Shown in pieces: positions 8,006-17,628 of a DNA stretch of 64,000 bases. This DNA is from Multivorans sp965116445 (GTDB lineage: Bacteria > Acidobacteriota > Thermoanaerobaculia > Multivoradales > Multivoraceae), in NCBI GenBank assembly GCA_965116445.1, contig OZ220688.1, positions 3,906,001-3,970,000 of the forward strand, in the 5' to 3' direction. Position 1 is the first letter of the stretch. Each line of letters starts with the position of its first letter. The notes under the pieces were generated by a model. It was not told where the DNA came from, ran no database searches, and saw nothing but the letters and a program-made list of their open reading frames with translations. Both the position numbers and the translations under genes were made by a program.

Positions 8006-9105
8006 GCGCCGGAGTGTATTGGCATCCGGGCCAACGACTTGCCGAGCAACGACGAAGTCGGCAAGCCGGCAACCTCCTCCGGAGCGAACCACCGGAGGCG
8101 GCCCGGATCCGAACCCGCGTGCGGCGCCGCCGCTCCGGGGGCCGGCCGCCAGCGCGCAAGCGCGACCCGCACGAGGAAGTCCCGGTAGGTGACGGCGTGG
8201 CGCACCGCGACCCGGTCGACGTCGCAATCCCACGCCCCACCGAACTCCTCCCGGAGCAGCTCGGCCGCTTCGCTTGCCGATTCATCGCCGGTCGCGAGTT
8301 CAACCGTCGGCAGATGCCAGCGGCCGGCCAGCCAGTTCGCGTCTTCCGGGCGGCGGTGCAACAGCACGCCGTGGCCGCTCCTGACCACCGCCGTGAAGCA
8401 ATGGACCTTCTCGCGAGCCCGCCCACGTGACGCGGAGGGGAAAGCCCGGGGATCCAGCCCGGCGCTCTGGAAAGCCTGGCAACCCGGAGCGAGCGGGCAA
8501 ACAGCGCAATCCGGGCGTCCGCGACGGCAAACCAACGAACCCAGCTCCATCAAGGCCTGATTCGAGTCGCCCGGCCTCCCGGGATCCAGCAGCTTCGCGG
8601 CGGTAGCCAGCAGCAGCCGTCGGGCTCCGGCACGCTTGGGCGGCCGCGACGAAGCCAGGAAGCGGCTCAGGACGCGCTCCACGTTGCCGTCGAGCACCGG
8701 CACACTTTCCCCGGCCAGCCGGCTGGCCAGGATCGCCGATGTGTACGCGCCGACTCCGGGCAACTCGCTCCACTCCGCGGCACTCTTGGGAAACACGCCC
8801 CGCTCGGCCACCAGGCGCGCCGCCCGATGGAGGTTCCGGGCCCGGCGGTAGTAGCCAAGGCCCGACCACGCGGCCTCGACTTCCTCGACTTCGGCCGCGG
8901 CCAGTCCTTCGAGCGTCGGGAAGGCGTCGAGGAACTCCGGATAGCGCGATGCGACGACCTCGCTCCGGGTCTGCTGGAGCATGACTTCCGCAACGAGCAG
9001 CTCGTACGGATCCTCCGAGTCGCGCCACGGCAGATGGCGGCGGAAACGGTCGAACCAGGCCAGCAGCTCTTCCCCGAGCCCCTCCGGTTGAACTAACTCC
9101 AACAA
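8002..9105 (-). CDS. mutY: A/G-specific adenine DNA glycosylase
   Basis: MutY removes adenine mispaired with 8-oxoguanine. Seen in order: LPWRDSEDPYELLVAEVMLQQT (catalytic Glu region), the helix-hairpin-helix LPGVGAYTSAI, catalytic Asp in PVLDGNVERVLSR, the [4Fe-4S] ligands C-x6-C-x2-C-x5-C (CRRGRPDCAVCPLAPGC), and a C-terminal NUDIX-like domain. No ATG or GTG is well placed; I used a TTG at 9105, two residues before ELVQPEGLGEELLAWF, giving 367 aa, normal for MutY. Reading further upstream would enter the non-coding dnaA flank. Coupled by ATGA to the DegT gene. Confidence 0.9.
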   Translation of the reverse strand: MLELVQPEGLGEELLAWFDRFRRHLPWRDSEDPYELLVAEVMLQQTRSEVVASRYPEFLDAFPTLEGLAAAEVEEVEAAWSGLGYYRRARNLHRAARLVAERGVFPKSAAEWSELPGVGAYTSAILASRLAGESVPVLDGNVERVLSRFLASSRPPKRAGARRLLLATAAKLLDPGRPGDSNQALMELGSLVCRRGRPDCAVCPLAPGCQAFQSAGLDPRAFPSASRGRAREKVHCFTAVVRSGHGVLLHRRPEDANWLAGRWHLPTVELATGDESASEAAELLREEFGGAWDCDVDRVAVRHAVTYRDFLVRVALARWRPAPGAAAPHAGSDPGRLRWFAPEEVAGLPTSSLLGKSLARMPIHSGA

Positions 9106-9516
9106 GGGCCTGAACCTAGACCGACCGAGCCGATCGGAGCCGACCTCGCAGCCAAAGAAAAGACAGAGAAAGTGCCAAGAAACCTCTTGTTCCCGCCAAG
9201 GCTCGCTGCTATCCTGCCCTTCTCGCGTAACGGAGACCGCCCGGCCTGAAGAGACAGGACGTTCGCTTGTCCGAGACCCGAATTTTCGGTGCCGGTCGTC
9301 CCGAGGTTTTCCACACAGTGCGGAAAACCTGCGGAACATAGCTCTGAGGAGCGACTGGCCCCTGGCACCCGCTTGGGGAACAGGTGGTGACCGGGCGATT
9401 GGTGTCTGGGGGACAGGTGCGTCTCTGGGAAGAGCAGGGAGAAGAGGGAGCAGAACCGTTGGCGGTCGTCCTTGAGGGCGCGATTCCACCTTGCCTGAAG
9501 GCGGCGGAAGACGCGC
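9106..9516 (+). other. Gene-free mutY-dnaA divergent region, candidate replication origin
   Basis: About 410 bp between divergent mutY and dnaA with no convincing gene. It contains an imperfect palindrome at about 9307-9332 (GGTTTTCCAC / GCGGAAAACC) whose left arm holds TTTTCCACA, one mismatch from the DnaA box TTATCCACA. Genes diverge here, and dnaA with dnaN lies immediately right, which suits an origin. DnaA boxes are few, and the more AT-rich stretch is at 11150-11225 before dnaN, so the origin could equally be there. Confidence 0.35.
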
Positions 9517-10869
9517 GTGAACGGAGTGCGCGACATGCCTAGTTCCGTGTGGCCGACTCTACGCCGGCAGTTGCGTGCCGACCTGCCGCCGGATGAGTTC
9601 CGCACCTGGTTCCATCCGCTCCGGGTCGCCTCGGAGGATGCCGAACAGTTGATCCTCGAGGCACCGAACTCCCGCTTCGTCGCGGCGCTGGAGGAAGGCT
9701 TCCGGCCCATCGTCGACTGGGCGATCGCCGATCTCAAGGGGCCGACCTTTCAGGTTCTCTTCAAGAGCGGCGATGCGGTCAGGCGACCCGCCCGGCCGGC
9801 GAGTTCTTCGCGGAAGCCGGCGGCGGCAGTCGAAGACGACGCGGCAGCCGGCAGCTCCCTGAACCCGCAGTACCGCTTCGGCTCGTTCGTGATCGGCAAT
9901 TCGAACCGCTTCGCCTGCGCTGCCTCCCAGGCCGTGGCGGAGAAGCCCGGGATCGCCTACAACCCTCTCTTCCTCTACGGCGGTGTGGGCCTGGGCAAGA
10001 CCCACCTGCTGCACGCGATCGGCAACCGTCTCCGCGGAACCGCCCCCGGAACGCGCGTCGTCTACCTGGCCGCCGAGGACTTCGTGAACGACCTGATCAC
10101 GTCGATCCGGTTCGAGCGGATGCCCGCTTTCCGGGAGCGCTACCGGACGATCGACGTCCTTCTGGTCGACGACATCCAGTTCCTGGCCAAGAAGGAGCGG
10201 TCGCAGGAAGAGTTCTTCCACACGTTCAACGTTCTCTACACGCGACAGAAGCAGATCATCGTCACGTCCGACGCGCAGCCGCGGGACCTGGCCGACATGG
10301 AAGAGCGGCTACGGAGTCGCTTCGGATCCGGTCTCCTGGCGGACATCCAGGCTCCCGACCTGGAAACCAAGGTCGCGATTCTCCAACGCAAAGCCCGACA
10401 GCTCCAGGGCCTGGAGCTCGACACGGATGTCGCCCTGTTCATCGCCCGGCAAGTGCACTCCAATGTGCGGGAGCTCGAAGGACTGCTCAACCGCGTCATC
10501 GCCTTCGCGTCGCTCTCCGGTGCCCGGCTCGACCTGGACTTCGCCAAGGAGGCGCTGCGCGACGTCCTGCCCGAACAGGACCGCCCCGTCTCCGCGGCGC
10601 AGATCGTCAAGTCCGTCGCCCACCACTACGGGCTCAAGGTGCGCGAGATCAAGAGCAAGAGCAACTCCCGGCAGATCACTTATCCCCGGCAGATCGCGAT
10701 GTACCTCTGCAAGCAACTGACCGAGATGTCGTACCCGGAGATTGGCAGGCTGTTCAACGGCAAGCATCACTCGACGGTGATGTACTCCGTCGAGCAGATC
10801 GAGCGGCGCCGCGCGGAGGACGAGCGGCTGGCCGCTCAGTTGGAGCGCTTCGCCCGCCAACTCAGTTGA
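9517..10869 (+). CDS. dnaA: Chromosomal replication initiator protein DnaA
   Basis: DnaA binds origin boxes and melts DNA. The 450-residue protein has domain I (VWPTLRRQLRADLPPDEFRTWFHPL), a short linker (about 85-115), the AAA+ domain with NPLFLYGGVGLGKTHLLHAIGN (Walker A), VLLVDDIQFLAKKERSQEEFFHTFN (Walker B), and the C-terminal helix-turn-helix with NGKHHSTVMYSVEQIE. The start may be the ATG at 9535, six codons downstream. The second gene to the right is dnaN, the usual order at bacterial origins. Confidence 0.96.
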   Translation: MNGVRDMPSSVWPTLRRQLRADLPPDEFRTWFHPLRVASEDAEQLILEAPNSRFVAALEEGFRPIVDWAIADLKGPTFQVLFKSGDAVRRPARPASSSRKPAAAVEDDAAAGSSLNPQYRFGSFVIGNSNRFACAASQAVAEKPGIAYNPLFLYGGVGLGKTHLLHAIGNRLRGTAPGTRVVYLAAEDFVNDLITSIRFERMPAFRERYRTIDVLLVDDIQFLAKKERSQEEFFHTFNVLYTRQKQIIVTSDAQPRDLADMEERLRSRFGSGLLADIQAPDLETKVAILQRKARQLQGLELDTDVALFIARQVHSNVRELEGLLNRVIAFASLSGARLDLDFAKEALRDVLPEQDRPVSAAQIVKSVAHHYGLKVREIKSKSNSRQITYPRQIAMYLCKQLTEMSYPEIGRLFNGKHHSTVMYSVEQIERRRAEDERLAAQLERFARQLS

Positions 10870-10916
10870 AGCGGGCTTCAACTCTGTCGCAGTTGAACCG
10901 GCCTTCAACTCTGTTG
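10863..10916 (+). repeat. Two tandem 27-bp palindromic units over the dnaA stop codon
   Basis: CAGTTGAA...TTCAACTCTGT occurs twice with a 27-bp period (10863 and 10890). Each unit is itself a hairpin: GTTGAAG-CGGG-CTTCAAC and GTTGAA-CCGGCC-TTCAAC. The first unit includes the dnaA TGA. There is no T-tract, so these are not typical intrinsic terminators; they may bind a protein or protect the mRNA end. Confidence 0.7.
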
Positions 10917-11243
10917 CGCAGCCGCTCGCGTCCGGGGCCGCCTGGCAGCCGAACATCCTGCGGAATCCCGGCGGATCCATCACGAGCCGGTTGCGTGGTG
11001 GCGGCGGATTGGACCGGTGTTCGCTTCGGCCTGTCTGCGGACGAAAATCGCCTCGACTCCGACTGGTGCGCGAATCTCCGCAGAATGCACAATGGCTCCA
11101 CTGCTTCGTCCACCGCTTACCGTCAGGCAATCTGGACCGCAAGTTCCTTTACTTGAAGGGTTTACATGACATGTTCACAGACGTCATGGTCGCCTGTTAC
11201 GACTACTTGGATGGTGTATATTGACTTCTTGAGGAGAGCGTAG
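10917..11243 (+). other. dnaA-dnaN intergenic region
   Basis: About 330 bp without a gene. The right end (11150-11230) is the most AT-rich stretch nearby and carries a promoter-like TATATT (11217-11222), with a weak -35 candidate about 16 bp upstream, and a GAGGAG ribosome-binding site before dnaN. A few loose DnaA-box-like strings (with TGCACA or TTCACA) are present but each has at least two mismatches. It is an alternative origin location. Confidence 0.4.
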
Positions 11244-12356
11244 ATGAAGACCAGGGTTGAACGAGGAGAGTTGCTGGCTGAACTCGTCGCGATGCGCGGC
11301 GTCGTGGAGAGCAGGTCGACGATTCCAGTGCTGTCTCACCTGTTGTTGCGGGTTCGGGAGAACCGGCTGGAACTGGCGGCGACGGATCTCGATGTCTCGC
11401 TCACTTCTTCCTGCGCGGCCGAAGAGGGTGCCAGCGAGCCGGGAGCCACGGCGGTTCAGGCGCGCAAGCTCCTGGAGATCGTTCGCGCCCTGGGAGATGG
11501 TCCGGTCGAGTTGTCGACCGGCGAGTCCAACTCGCTCCACATCGTTGCCGGCTCCTCGCGGTTCCGCATCAACGGTCTCTCGCCCGAGGACTTTCCGACC
11601 CTGACCGCGGTCGATCCCGACTCCGCCTCGGCTTCTTTCGAGGTGCCCTTCGCCGACTTCAAGCGCATGATCGGCAAGGTGATCTTCGCCGTGTCCGCCG
11701 AAGAGTCGCGGTTCCAGTTGAACGGTGCGCTGCTCAAGCTCAAGGAGGGCGCAGTCGAGCTGGTGGCGACCGACGGCCACCGCCTGGCCCTGATCGAGGT
11801 GGAGATGTCCGGCGTCACCGAGGCCGACGGCGTGCTGGCGCCGCGCAAGGCGCTGCTCGAACTGTTGCGGTTCGACAGTGACGAGAACGTCACGTTTCGC
11901 CGCGGCGAACACCATCTCGCCTTCGTGATCGGGCGTCGCGAGTTGACCTGTCGGATCCTGGAGGGCACGTTTCCCGACTACGAGAAGGTCATCTCGCAGG
12001 ACAACGACCGGAAGGCGTCCTTCGCCCGCCAGGAGCTCGCCGAGGTGGTGCATCGGGTTGCCCTGCTGACCGGCGATCGGGCGCCGATGGTGAGGTTCAG
12101 GTTCGACGCGCAGTCGCTGCTCGTGTCGTCGTCGAACCCGGACCAGGGGGAGGCCGAAGAGAGCCTCGAATGCGACTACGAGGCGGAGAATCTGGAGATC
12201 GGCATGAACCCCGCCTACGTGCGGGACTTCCTGGGCGCAGTCGATACCGACCGGGTCGAGTTTGCGCTGAAGGACGAGAACAGCCAGTGCCTCGGACACC
12301 CTGTTGACGGCGCCGATTCGCGCTATCTGTGCGTGATCATGCCGATGCGAATCTGA
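11244..12356 (+). CDS. dnaN: DNA polymerase III beta subunit (sliding clamp)
   Basis: A 370-residue clamp protein made of three repeated domains of about 120 residues. Landmarks are the N-terminal MRGVVESRSTIPVLSHLLLRVRENRLELAATDLDVSL, the central ESRFQLNGALLKLKEGAVELVATDGHRLALIE, and the C-terminal ending DSRYLCVIMPMRI, the conserved tail lining the client-binding pocket. It keeps polymerase III on DNA. ATG with GAGGAG upstream supports the start. Confidence 0.96.
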   Translation: MKTRVERGELLAELVAMRGVVESRSTIPVLSHLLLRVRENRLELAATDLDVSLTSSCAAEEGASEPGATAVQARKLLEIVRALGDGPVELSTGESNSLHIVAGSSRFRINGLSPEDFPTLTAVDPDSASASFEVPFADFKRMIGKVIFAVSAEESRFQLNGALLKLKEGAVELVATDGHRLALIEVEMSGVTEADGVLAPRKALLELLRFDSDENVTFRRGEHHLAFVIGRRELTCRILEGTFPDYEKVISQDNDRKASFARQELAEVVHRVALLTGDRAPMVRFRFDAQSLLVSSSNPDQGEAEESLECDYEAENLEIGMNPAYVRDFLGAVDTDRVEFALKDENSQCLGHPVDGADSRYLCVIMPMRI

Positions 12357-12410
12357 CTGGGTGCACCGGCCTTCTGGCCGGCATCCGGCGCGCAGCGCCG
12401 AACTCCGCTG
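12356..12410 (+). repeat. Partial nested-palindrome repeat after dnaN
   Basis: Starts at the last base of the dnaN stop. It contains CTGGGTGCACCGGCCTTCTGG, CCGGCATCCGGCGCG and CAGCGCCG, matching the inner part of the 76-79 bp palindromic element, but without its outer 10-bp inverted repeats. It lies in the dnaN-gyrB gap (12357-12544), which has no gene; recF, often found here, is absent. Confidence 0.75.
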
Positions 12411-12544
12411 GTTCTCCTGCTTCAGCCATCTTGGATCGCTCGTTGGACGCGGACGTAAACCCCTTGTTTTCAGCTAGTTAAGGCCCGCTCCGAGCGGCCC
12501 TGGGAAACTAGGGATCTGCGCCGTCCTGTGATAGTTTTCCGCAC

Positions 12545-15028
12545 ATGGCGGACGCCGGAACAGGCGGTGTTCAGACGGTGGTCGAATCCGGGTATTCGGC
12601 GAAGGACATCAAGGTCCTCAAGGGCCTTGAAGCGGTCCGCAAGAGGCCCGGAATGTACATCGGCGATACCGATGACGGCTCGGGTCTGCACCACATGGTG
12701 TTTGAGCTCGTCGATAACGCGATCGACGAGGCGCAGGCGGGCTTTTGCAGCCAGGTGGAGGTCACCATCCACGCGGACGGCAGCGTCTCGGTGACCGACG
12801 ACGGCCGCGGCATTCCGGTGGGCCTTCACGAGGGCGAGCAGCGGTCCGCGGCAGAAGTGATCATGACCGAACTCCACTCGGGCGGGAAGTTCGACCAGAA
12901 CTCCTACAAGGTGTCGGGCGGGCTGCACGGCGTGGGCCTGTCCGTGGTCAACGCCCTCTCAGTACGCCTCGAGCTGGAGATCGACCGGGACGGTCACCGC
13001 TGGCAGCAGACCTACAGCCGCGGCGTACCGGTCGGTTCGATCGAGGCGGTATCCGATCTGGCGGCGGCCGATCCGACCGGTACGCGGATTCGCTTCACAC
13101 CGGATCCCGACGTCTTCACGCAGCTCGTCTTCGACTACCAGACCCTCCTGCAGCGTTTGCGGGAGCTGTCGTTCCTCAACCGGGGCATCGCCATCCGGCT
13201 CGTCGACGAGCGGACCGGCAAGCGGGCCGACTTCGAGTACGAGGGCGGCATCAGCAGCTTCGTCGCCCATTTGAGCCGGAACAAGACACCGCTGCATCCG
13301 GAACCGGTCTACCTGGTCGGCCAGATGGGCGAACCCGGTTCGAGCGAGTCGGTCGAGGTCGCGCTGCAGTGGAGCGACAGCTACCAGGAACGGATCCTCT
13401 GCTTCACGAACACGATCAACAATCGTGACGGCGGCACCCATCTGTCGGGCCTGCGCTCGGCGTTGACGAGGACGGTGAACAACTACGTGGCCTCCTCGGG
13501 TCTCGGCAAGAACCTGAAGGAGAAGCTCTCCGGCGAGGACATCCGCGAGGGGCTGGTCGCGATCGTCTCGGTGAAGGTCCAGGACCCCAAGTTCTCCAGC
13601 CAGACGAAGGAGAAGCTCGTCTCCTCGGAGGTGCGCGGCTGGGTCGAGTCGACCGTCGGAGAGCAGCTCGCCAACTTCCTGGAGGAGAACCCGCGCGACG
13701 CCCGGCACGTGATCGAGAAGGCGGTCGAGGCGGCCCGGGCGCGGGAGGCGGCGCGCAAGGCGAGGGAACTCACCCGGCGCAAGGGCGCCCTGGACAGTTC
13801 GAACCTGCCGGGCAAGCTTGCCGACTGCAGTGAACGGGATCCGGCCTTCGCGGAGCTCTTCCTGGTCGAGGGCGACTCCGCCGGCGGTTCGGCGAAGCAG
13901 GGCCGCGACCGGCGGTTCCAGGCCGTCTTGCCGCTCAAGGGAAAGATCCTGAACGTTGAGCGCGCGCGCCTCGACAAGATGCTCTCCTCAGAGGAGATCA
14001 GGACCCTGATCCAGGCTCTGGGTACCGGCATCGGTTCCGAGGACTTCGATGTCGACCGGCTCCGCTACCACAAGCTGATCATCATGTGCGACGCGGACGT
14101 CGACGGCAGCCACATCCGGACGCTGATCCTGACCTTCTTCTACCGCCAGATGAAGGAGATCATCGACCGGGGCCACCTGTTCATCGCTCAGCCGCCTCTC
14201 TACAAGGTCACCGAAGGCCGTCGGTCGAGCTACCTGAAGGACGACGAGGAGTACCACGACTACCTCGTGAAGAGAATCCTCAAGGGCTGGCAGGTCGCGC
14301 TCCCCAACGGCGACGTGGGCGATCCGATCGTGTTCGAGGGAGCGGGCCTGAGTCGCCTGCTCGACCATCTCGCGGCCTTCCGGCGAACCCTCGAGTCCCT
14401 GAGTGCGCGCGGTGTGCCGGCGGATGCTCTGAGGGCGGTGATCGCCGGTGGAGTCAGGAACAGGGACAGCCTCGCCGACCGCGAACGGCTGCAGCGGATT
14501 GCACAGATCATCGAAGCATCCGGCTTCCACGACGTCGAAGTAGCAGGCGGGGAGGAAGGCGGCGAGGGACTGTTCTCGATTCGTTTTCGGTCGCGGAGGG
14601 ACGGCGTGGACCGGTACGTGACGGTGGACGAGCAACTGGTGACCGGCAGCGAGTTCCGCTCCCTGGTAGCCAACGGGCAGGCGCTCGAAGCGTGGAACTC
14701 GCCGTCGATCCAGCTCCGGCAGGTGAACGGCGGGGGCGCGGAGCACCGTGAAGTGCTGTCGCTGGACGAGGCGCTGGACGCCCTGTTCGAGGCGGCGAAG
14801 AAGGGTCTTGGCATCCAGCGCTACAAGGGTCTGGGTGAGATGAACCCGGCGCAGCTCTGGGAGACCACGATGGACCCCGAGCGCCGCCGCATGCTGCTGG
14901 TTGAGATCGACCACGAGCGGGACGAGGCGACGAACGACATCTTCGAGACCCTCATGGGCGACAAGGTGGAGCCCCGCCGGCAGTTCATCGAACAGAACGC
15001 GCTCTACGTGACGAACCTCGACATCTGA
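12545..15028 (+). CDS. gyrB: DNA gyrase subunit B
   Basis: The ATPase subunit of gyrase (827 aa). The GHKL ATP site is visible: RKRPGMYIGDTDDGSGLHHMVFELVDNAIDEA, DDGRGIP, and KVSGGLHGVGLSVVNALS. The transducer domain follows (QTKEKLVSSEV), then TOPRIM with LVEGDSAGGSAKQGRDR and MCDADVDGSHIRTL, and the C-terminal QRYKGLGEMNPAQLWETTMDP. The segment between TOPRIM and the C-terminal motif (about 575-740) is long, as in proteobacterial GyrB with an insert domain. gyrA follows after 10 bp. Confidence 0.96.
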   Translation: MADAGTGGVQTVVESGYSAKDIKVLKGLEAVRKRPGMYIGDTDDGSGLHHMVFELVDNAIDEAQAGFCSQVEVTIHADGSVSVTDDGRGIPVGLHEGEQRSAAEVIMTELHSGGKFDQNSYKVSGGLHGVGLSVVNALSVRLELEIDRDGHRWQQTYSRGVPVGSIEAVSDLAAADPTGTRIRFTPDPDVFTQLVFDYQTLLQRLRELSFLNRGIAIRLVDERTGKRADFEYEGGISSFVAHLSRNKTPLHPEPVYLVGQMGEPGSSESVEVALQWSDSYQERILCFTNTINNRDGGTHLSGLRSALTRTVNNYVASSGLGKNLKEKLSGEDIREGLVAIVSVKVQDPKFSSQTKEKLVSSEVRGWVESTVGEQLANFLEENPRDARHVIEKAVEAARAREAARKARELTRRKGALDSSNLPGKLADCSERDPAFAELFLVEGDSAGGSAKQGRDRRFQAVLPLKGKILNVERARLDKMLSSEEIRTLIQALGTGIGSEDFDVDRLRYHKLIIMCDADVDGSHIRTLILTFFYRQMKEIIDRGHLFIAQPPLYKVTEGRRSSYLKDDEEYHDYLVKRILKGWQVALPNGDVGDPIVFEGAGLSRLLDHLAAFRRTLESLSARGVPADALRAVIAGGVRNRDSLADRERLQRIAQIIEASGFHDVEVAGGEEGGEGLFSIRFRSRRDGVDRYVTVDEQLVTGSEFRSLVANGQALEAWNSPSIQLRQVNGGGAEHREVLSLDEALDALFEAAKKGLGIQRYKGLGEMNPAQLWETTMDPERRRMLLVEIDHERDEATNDIFETLMGDKVEPRRQFIEQNALYVTNLDI

Positions 15029-15038
15029 TCGGCGAATC

Positions 15039-17603
15039 GTGACGAAGGGCGAACCCCCCATCGCACCGCCTCCGGACGTGCCTCCGGACGGGTCGGAAGC
15101 CGGCCGCCAGACCGAGCCCGTTCAGCTCGAACGGGAGATGCGCAGGAGCTACCTCGATTACGCGATGAGCGTGATCATCGGTCGCGCTCTGCCGGACGTG
15201 CGGGACGGTCTGAAGCCGGTTCATCGACGGGTGCTCTACGGCATGTGGGAGGCCGGCAACACGGCCGGGCGCGCGTACAAGAAGTCGGCGCGCATCGTCG
15301 GCGACGTGATGGGCAAGTACCACCCTCACGGCGATGGCCCCATCTACGACACGGTGGTGCGTCTGGCGCAGGACTTCTCCATGCGCTACCCCCTCGTCGA
15401 CGGCCAGGGCAACTTCGGTTCGATCGATGGCGACAACCCGGCCGCGATGCGCTACACCGAGGTGCGCCTCACGCGGATCGCCGAGGAGATGCTGCGCGAG
15501 GACATCGACAAGGACACGGTCGAGTGGATACCGAACTACGACGGTTCGGAGCAGGAACCGTCTCCCCTCCCGGCCCGAATACCCAACCTGCTGGTCAACG
15601 GTTCAGCCGGCATCGCGGTCGGCATGGCGACGAACATCCCGCCCCACCACCTCGGCGAATCGATCGCGGCGGTCAAGCTGCTGATCGACCGCCCGCAGGC
15701 ATCGCTGGACGAGCTGATGGAACTCATTCCCGGGCCGGACTTCCCTACCGGAGGGTTCATCCACGGCCGGGCCGGCATTCGCAGCGCCTACGAGACCGGC
15801 CGCGGTTCGATTCAGGTGCGCGCCCGCGCCGACATCGTGGACAGGGGTTCGGATCGCCAGTCGATCATCGTCTCCGAGATTCCCTACCAGGTGAACAAGG
15901 CCCGGCTGATCGAACGGATCGCCGAGCTCGTACGCGAGAAGAAGCTCGAGGGCATCCGCGATCTGCGCGACGAGTCGGATCGCGACGGCATCCGCATCGT
16001 GATCGACCTCAAGCGGGGCGAGGTGGCCGAGGTCATCCTGAACACGCTCTACAAGATGACCAAGCTCCAGGTCAGCTACGGCATGAACATGCTGGCGATC
16101 GTCGACAACCAGCCTCAGGTGCTGACGCTGCACGACGTGCTGCGCCACTTCCTGGACCACCGCCGTACGGTCGTCATCCGGCGCTGCCGCTACGAGTTGG
16201 CGCGGGCGGAGAAGCGAGCCCATGTGCTCGAGGGCCTGCTGATCGCTCTCGATCATCTCGACCAGGTGATCGCCACGATCCGCGCCAGCCAGACCCCGCC
16301 GGAGGCCCGGGTGCGGCTGATCGAGGGTTTCGCCCTGACGGAGCCCCAGGCGCAGGCGATCCTCGACATGCGGCTGCAGCGGTTGACCGGACTGGAGCGA
16401 GAGAAGCTCCAGGAGGAGTACGCGGAACTGATCGCCGAGATCGGTCGGCTGCGCGCCATTCTGGGATCGGACGAGCTGCTGCTGGCCGAAATCCGGGGCG
16501 AACTCGAGGCGATCGAGAAGCGCTACAGCGATCCGCGCCGCACCGAGATCATGGCCCACTCCTCGGACATCACGATCGAGGACATGATCGCCGACGAGGA
16601 CATGGTCATCACGGTGACGCGATCGGGCTACATAAAGCGGTCGCCGCTCAGCCTGTACCGGGACCAGCACCGGGGCGGCAAGGGTCGAACCGGCATGGCG
16701 ACCCGGGACGGCGACTTCGTGGAGCAGCTCTACGTCGCGTCCGCCCACAGCTACATCCTCGTGTTCACCGACCGGGGCCACTGCTACTGGCTCAAGGTGC
16801 ACCAGATACCCCAGATGGGCCCGGCGGCGCGGGGCAAGGCGATCGTCAACCTGCTGCAGCTCGACAGCGGCGAGGGAGTCGCGGCGACCGTCGCGGTCAG
16901 GGACTTCCCGGAAGACCGCTTCCTGACCTTCGCCACCGAGACCGGCGTGGTGAAGAAGACCGCGCTGTCGCAGTACTCGCGTCCCCGGGCCAGCGGCATC
17001 ATCGCGGCTCGAATCGACGAGAGCGACCGGCTGCTGACGGTCAAGTTGACCGACGGCGGCAGCGACCTCGTGCTGGCGACACGGATGGGCTATTCGGTCC
17101 GGTTCCCCGAGAACGACCTGCGTTCCCTGAGTCGCGCGACGCGCGGCGTGCGCGGGATCAGTCTGCGCCGCGGAGACCGGGTCGTCTCGATGGAGTGTCT
17201 CCTGCCGCCTGGCGAGGACGCCGGGGCGCCGCCTCCGGAAACGACGCTCCTTACCGTCAGCGAGAGCGGTTTCGGAAAGCGGACGGCGCTCGACGAGTAT
17301 CGCCGCCAGTCGAGGGGCGGGCTCGGGATCATCAACCTCAAGATCTCGGACCGGACCGGGACGGTCGTCGGCGTCCGCGAGGTGGCGGACGACACGGGTC
17401 TGATGCTGATCACCCACGCGGGGAAGATCATTCGCATCACCGCGGGCAGCGTGTCTCTGATAGGCCGCGCTACCCAGGGGGTCAAGGTGATGGACCTGGA
17501 CGACGGCGACCGCATCGTCGCGATGGCCCGGATCCCGGATCGGGGCGAGGACGAAGAGGACAGCGCCGAGGACGCCGCCGCAGACACGGAGCCGATCAAC
17601 TAA
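15039..17603 (+). CDS. gyrA: DNA gyrase subunit A
   Basis: The DNA-cleaving subunit (854 aa). N-terminal winged-helix region has SYLDYAMSVIIGRALPDVRDGLKPVHRRVLYGM and the quinolone-region AARIVGDVMGKYHPHGD-type segment (here SARIVGDV). The catalytic Tyr lies in AAMRYTEVRL. A coiled-coil follows and then a six-blade beta-pinwheel with the GyrA box in QHRGGKGRTG, which separates gyrase from topoisomerase IV. The acidic tail (DRGEDEEDSAEDAAADTE) is typical. No parC/parE pair is in this window. Confidence 0.96.
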   Translation: MTKGEPPIAPPPDVPPDGSEAGRQTEPVQLEREMRRSYLDYAMSVIIGRALPDVRDGLKPVHRRVLYGMWEAGNTAGRAYKKSARIVGDVMGKYHPHGDGPIYDTVVRLAQDFSMRYPLVDGQGNFGSIDGDNPAAMRYTEVRLTRIAEEMLREDIDKDTVEWIPNYDGSEQEPSPLPARIPNLLVNGSAGIAVGMATNIPPHHLGESIAAVKLLIDRPQASLDELMELIPGPDFPTGGFIHGRAGIRSAYETGRGSIQVRARADIVDRGSDRQSIIVSEIPYQVNKARLIERIAELVREKKLEGIRDLRDESDRDGIRIVIDLKRGEVAEVILNTLYKMTKLQVSYGMNMLAIVDNQPQVLTLHDVLRHFLDHRRTVVIRRCRYELARAEKRAHVLEGLLIALDHLDQVIATIRASQTPPEARVRLIEGFALTEPQAQAILDMRLQRLTGLEREKLQEEYAELIAEIGRLRAILGSDELLLAEIRGELEAIEKRYSDPRRTEIMAHSSDITIEDMIADEDMVITVTRSGYIKRSPLSLYRDQHRGGKGRTGMATRDGDFVEQLYVASAHSYILVFTDRGHCYWLKVHQIPQMGPAARGKAIVNLLQLDSGEGVAATVAVRDFPEDRFLTFATETGVVKKTALSQYSRPRASGIIAARIDESDRLLTVKLTDGGSDLVLATRMGYSVRFPENDLRSLSRATRGVRGISLRRGDRVVSMECLLPPGEDAGAPPPETTLLTVSESGFGKRTALDEYRRQSRGGLGIINLKISDRTGTVVGVREVADDTGLMLITHAGKIIRITAGSVSLIGRATQGVKVMDLDDGDRIVAMARIPDRGEDEEDSAEDAAADTEPIN

Positions 17604-17628
17604 GAGCCGCTTCAGGAGAGATTCACGG

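Noticed and set aside
8002..9489. mutY starting at 9489 with 128 extra residues
   Set aside because: The extension is compositionally unlike the rest, overlaps the dnaA upstream region and has no family counterpart.
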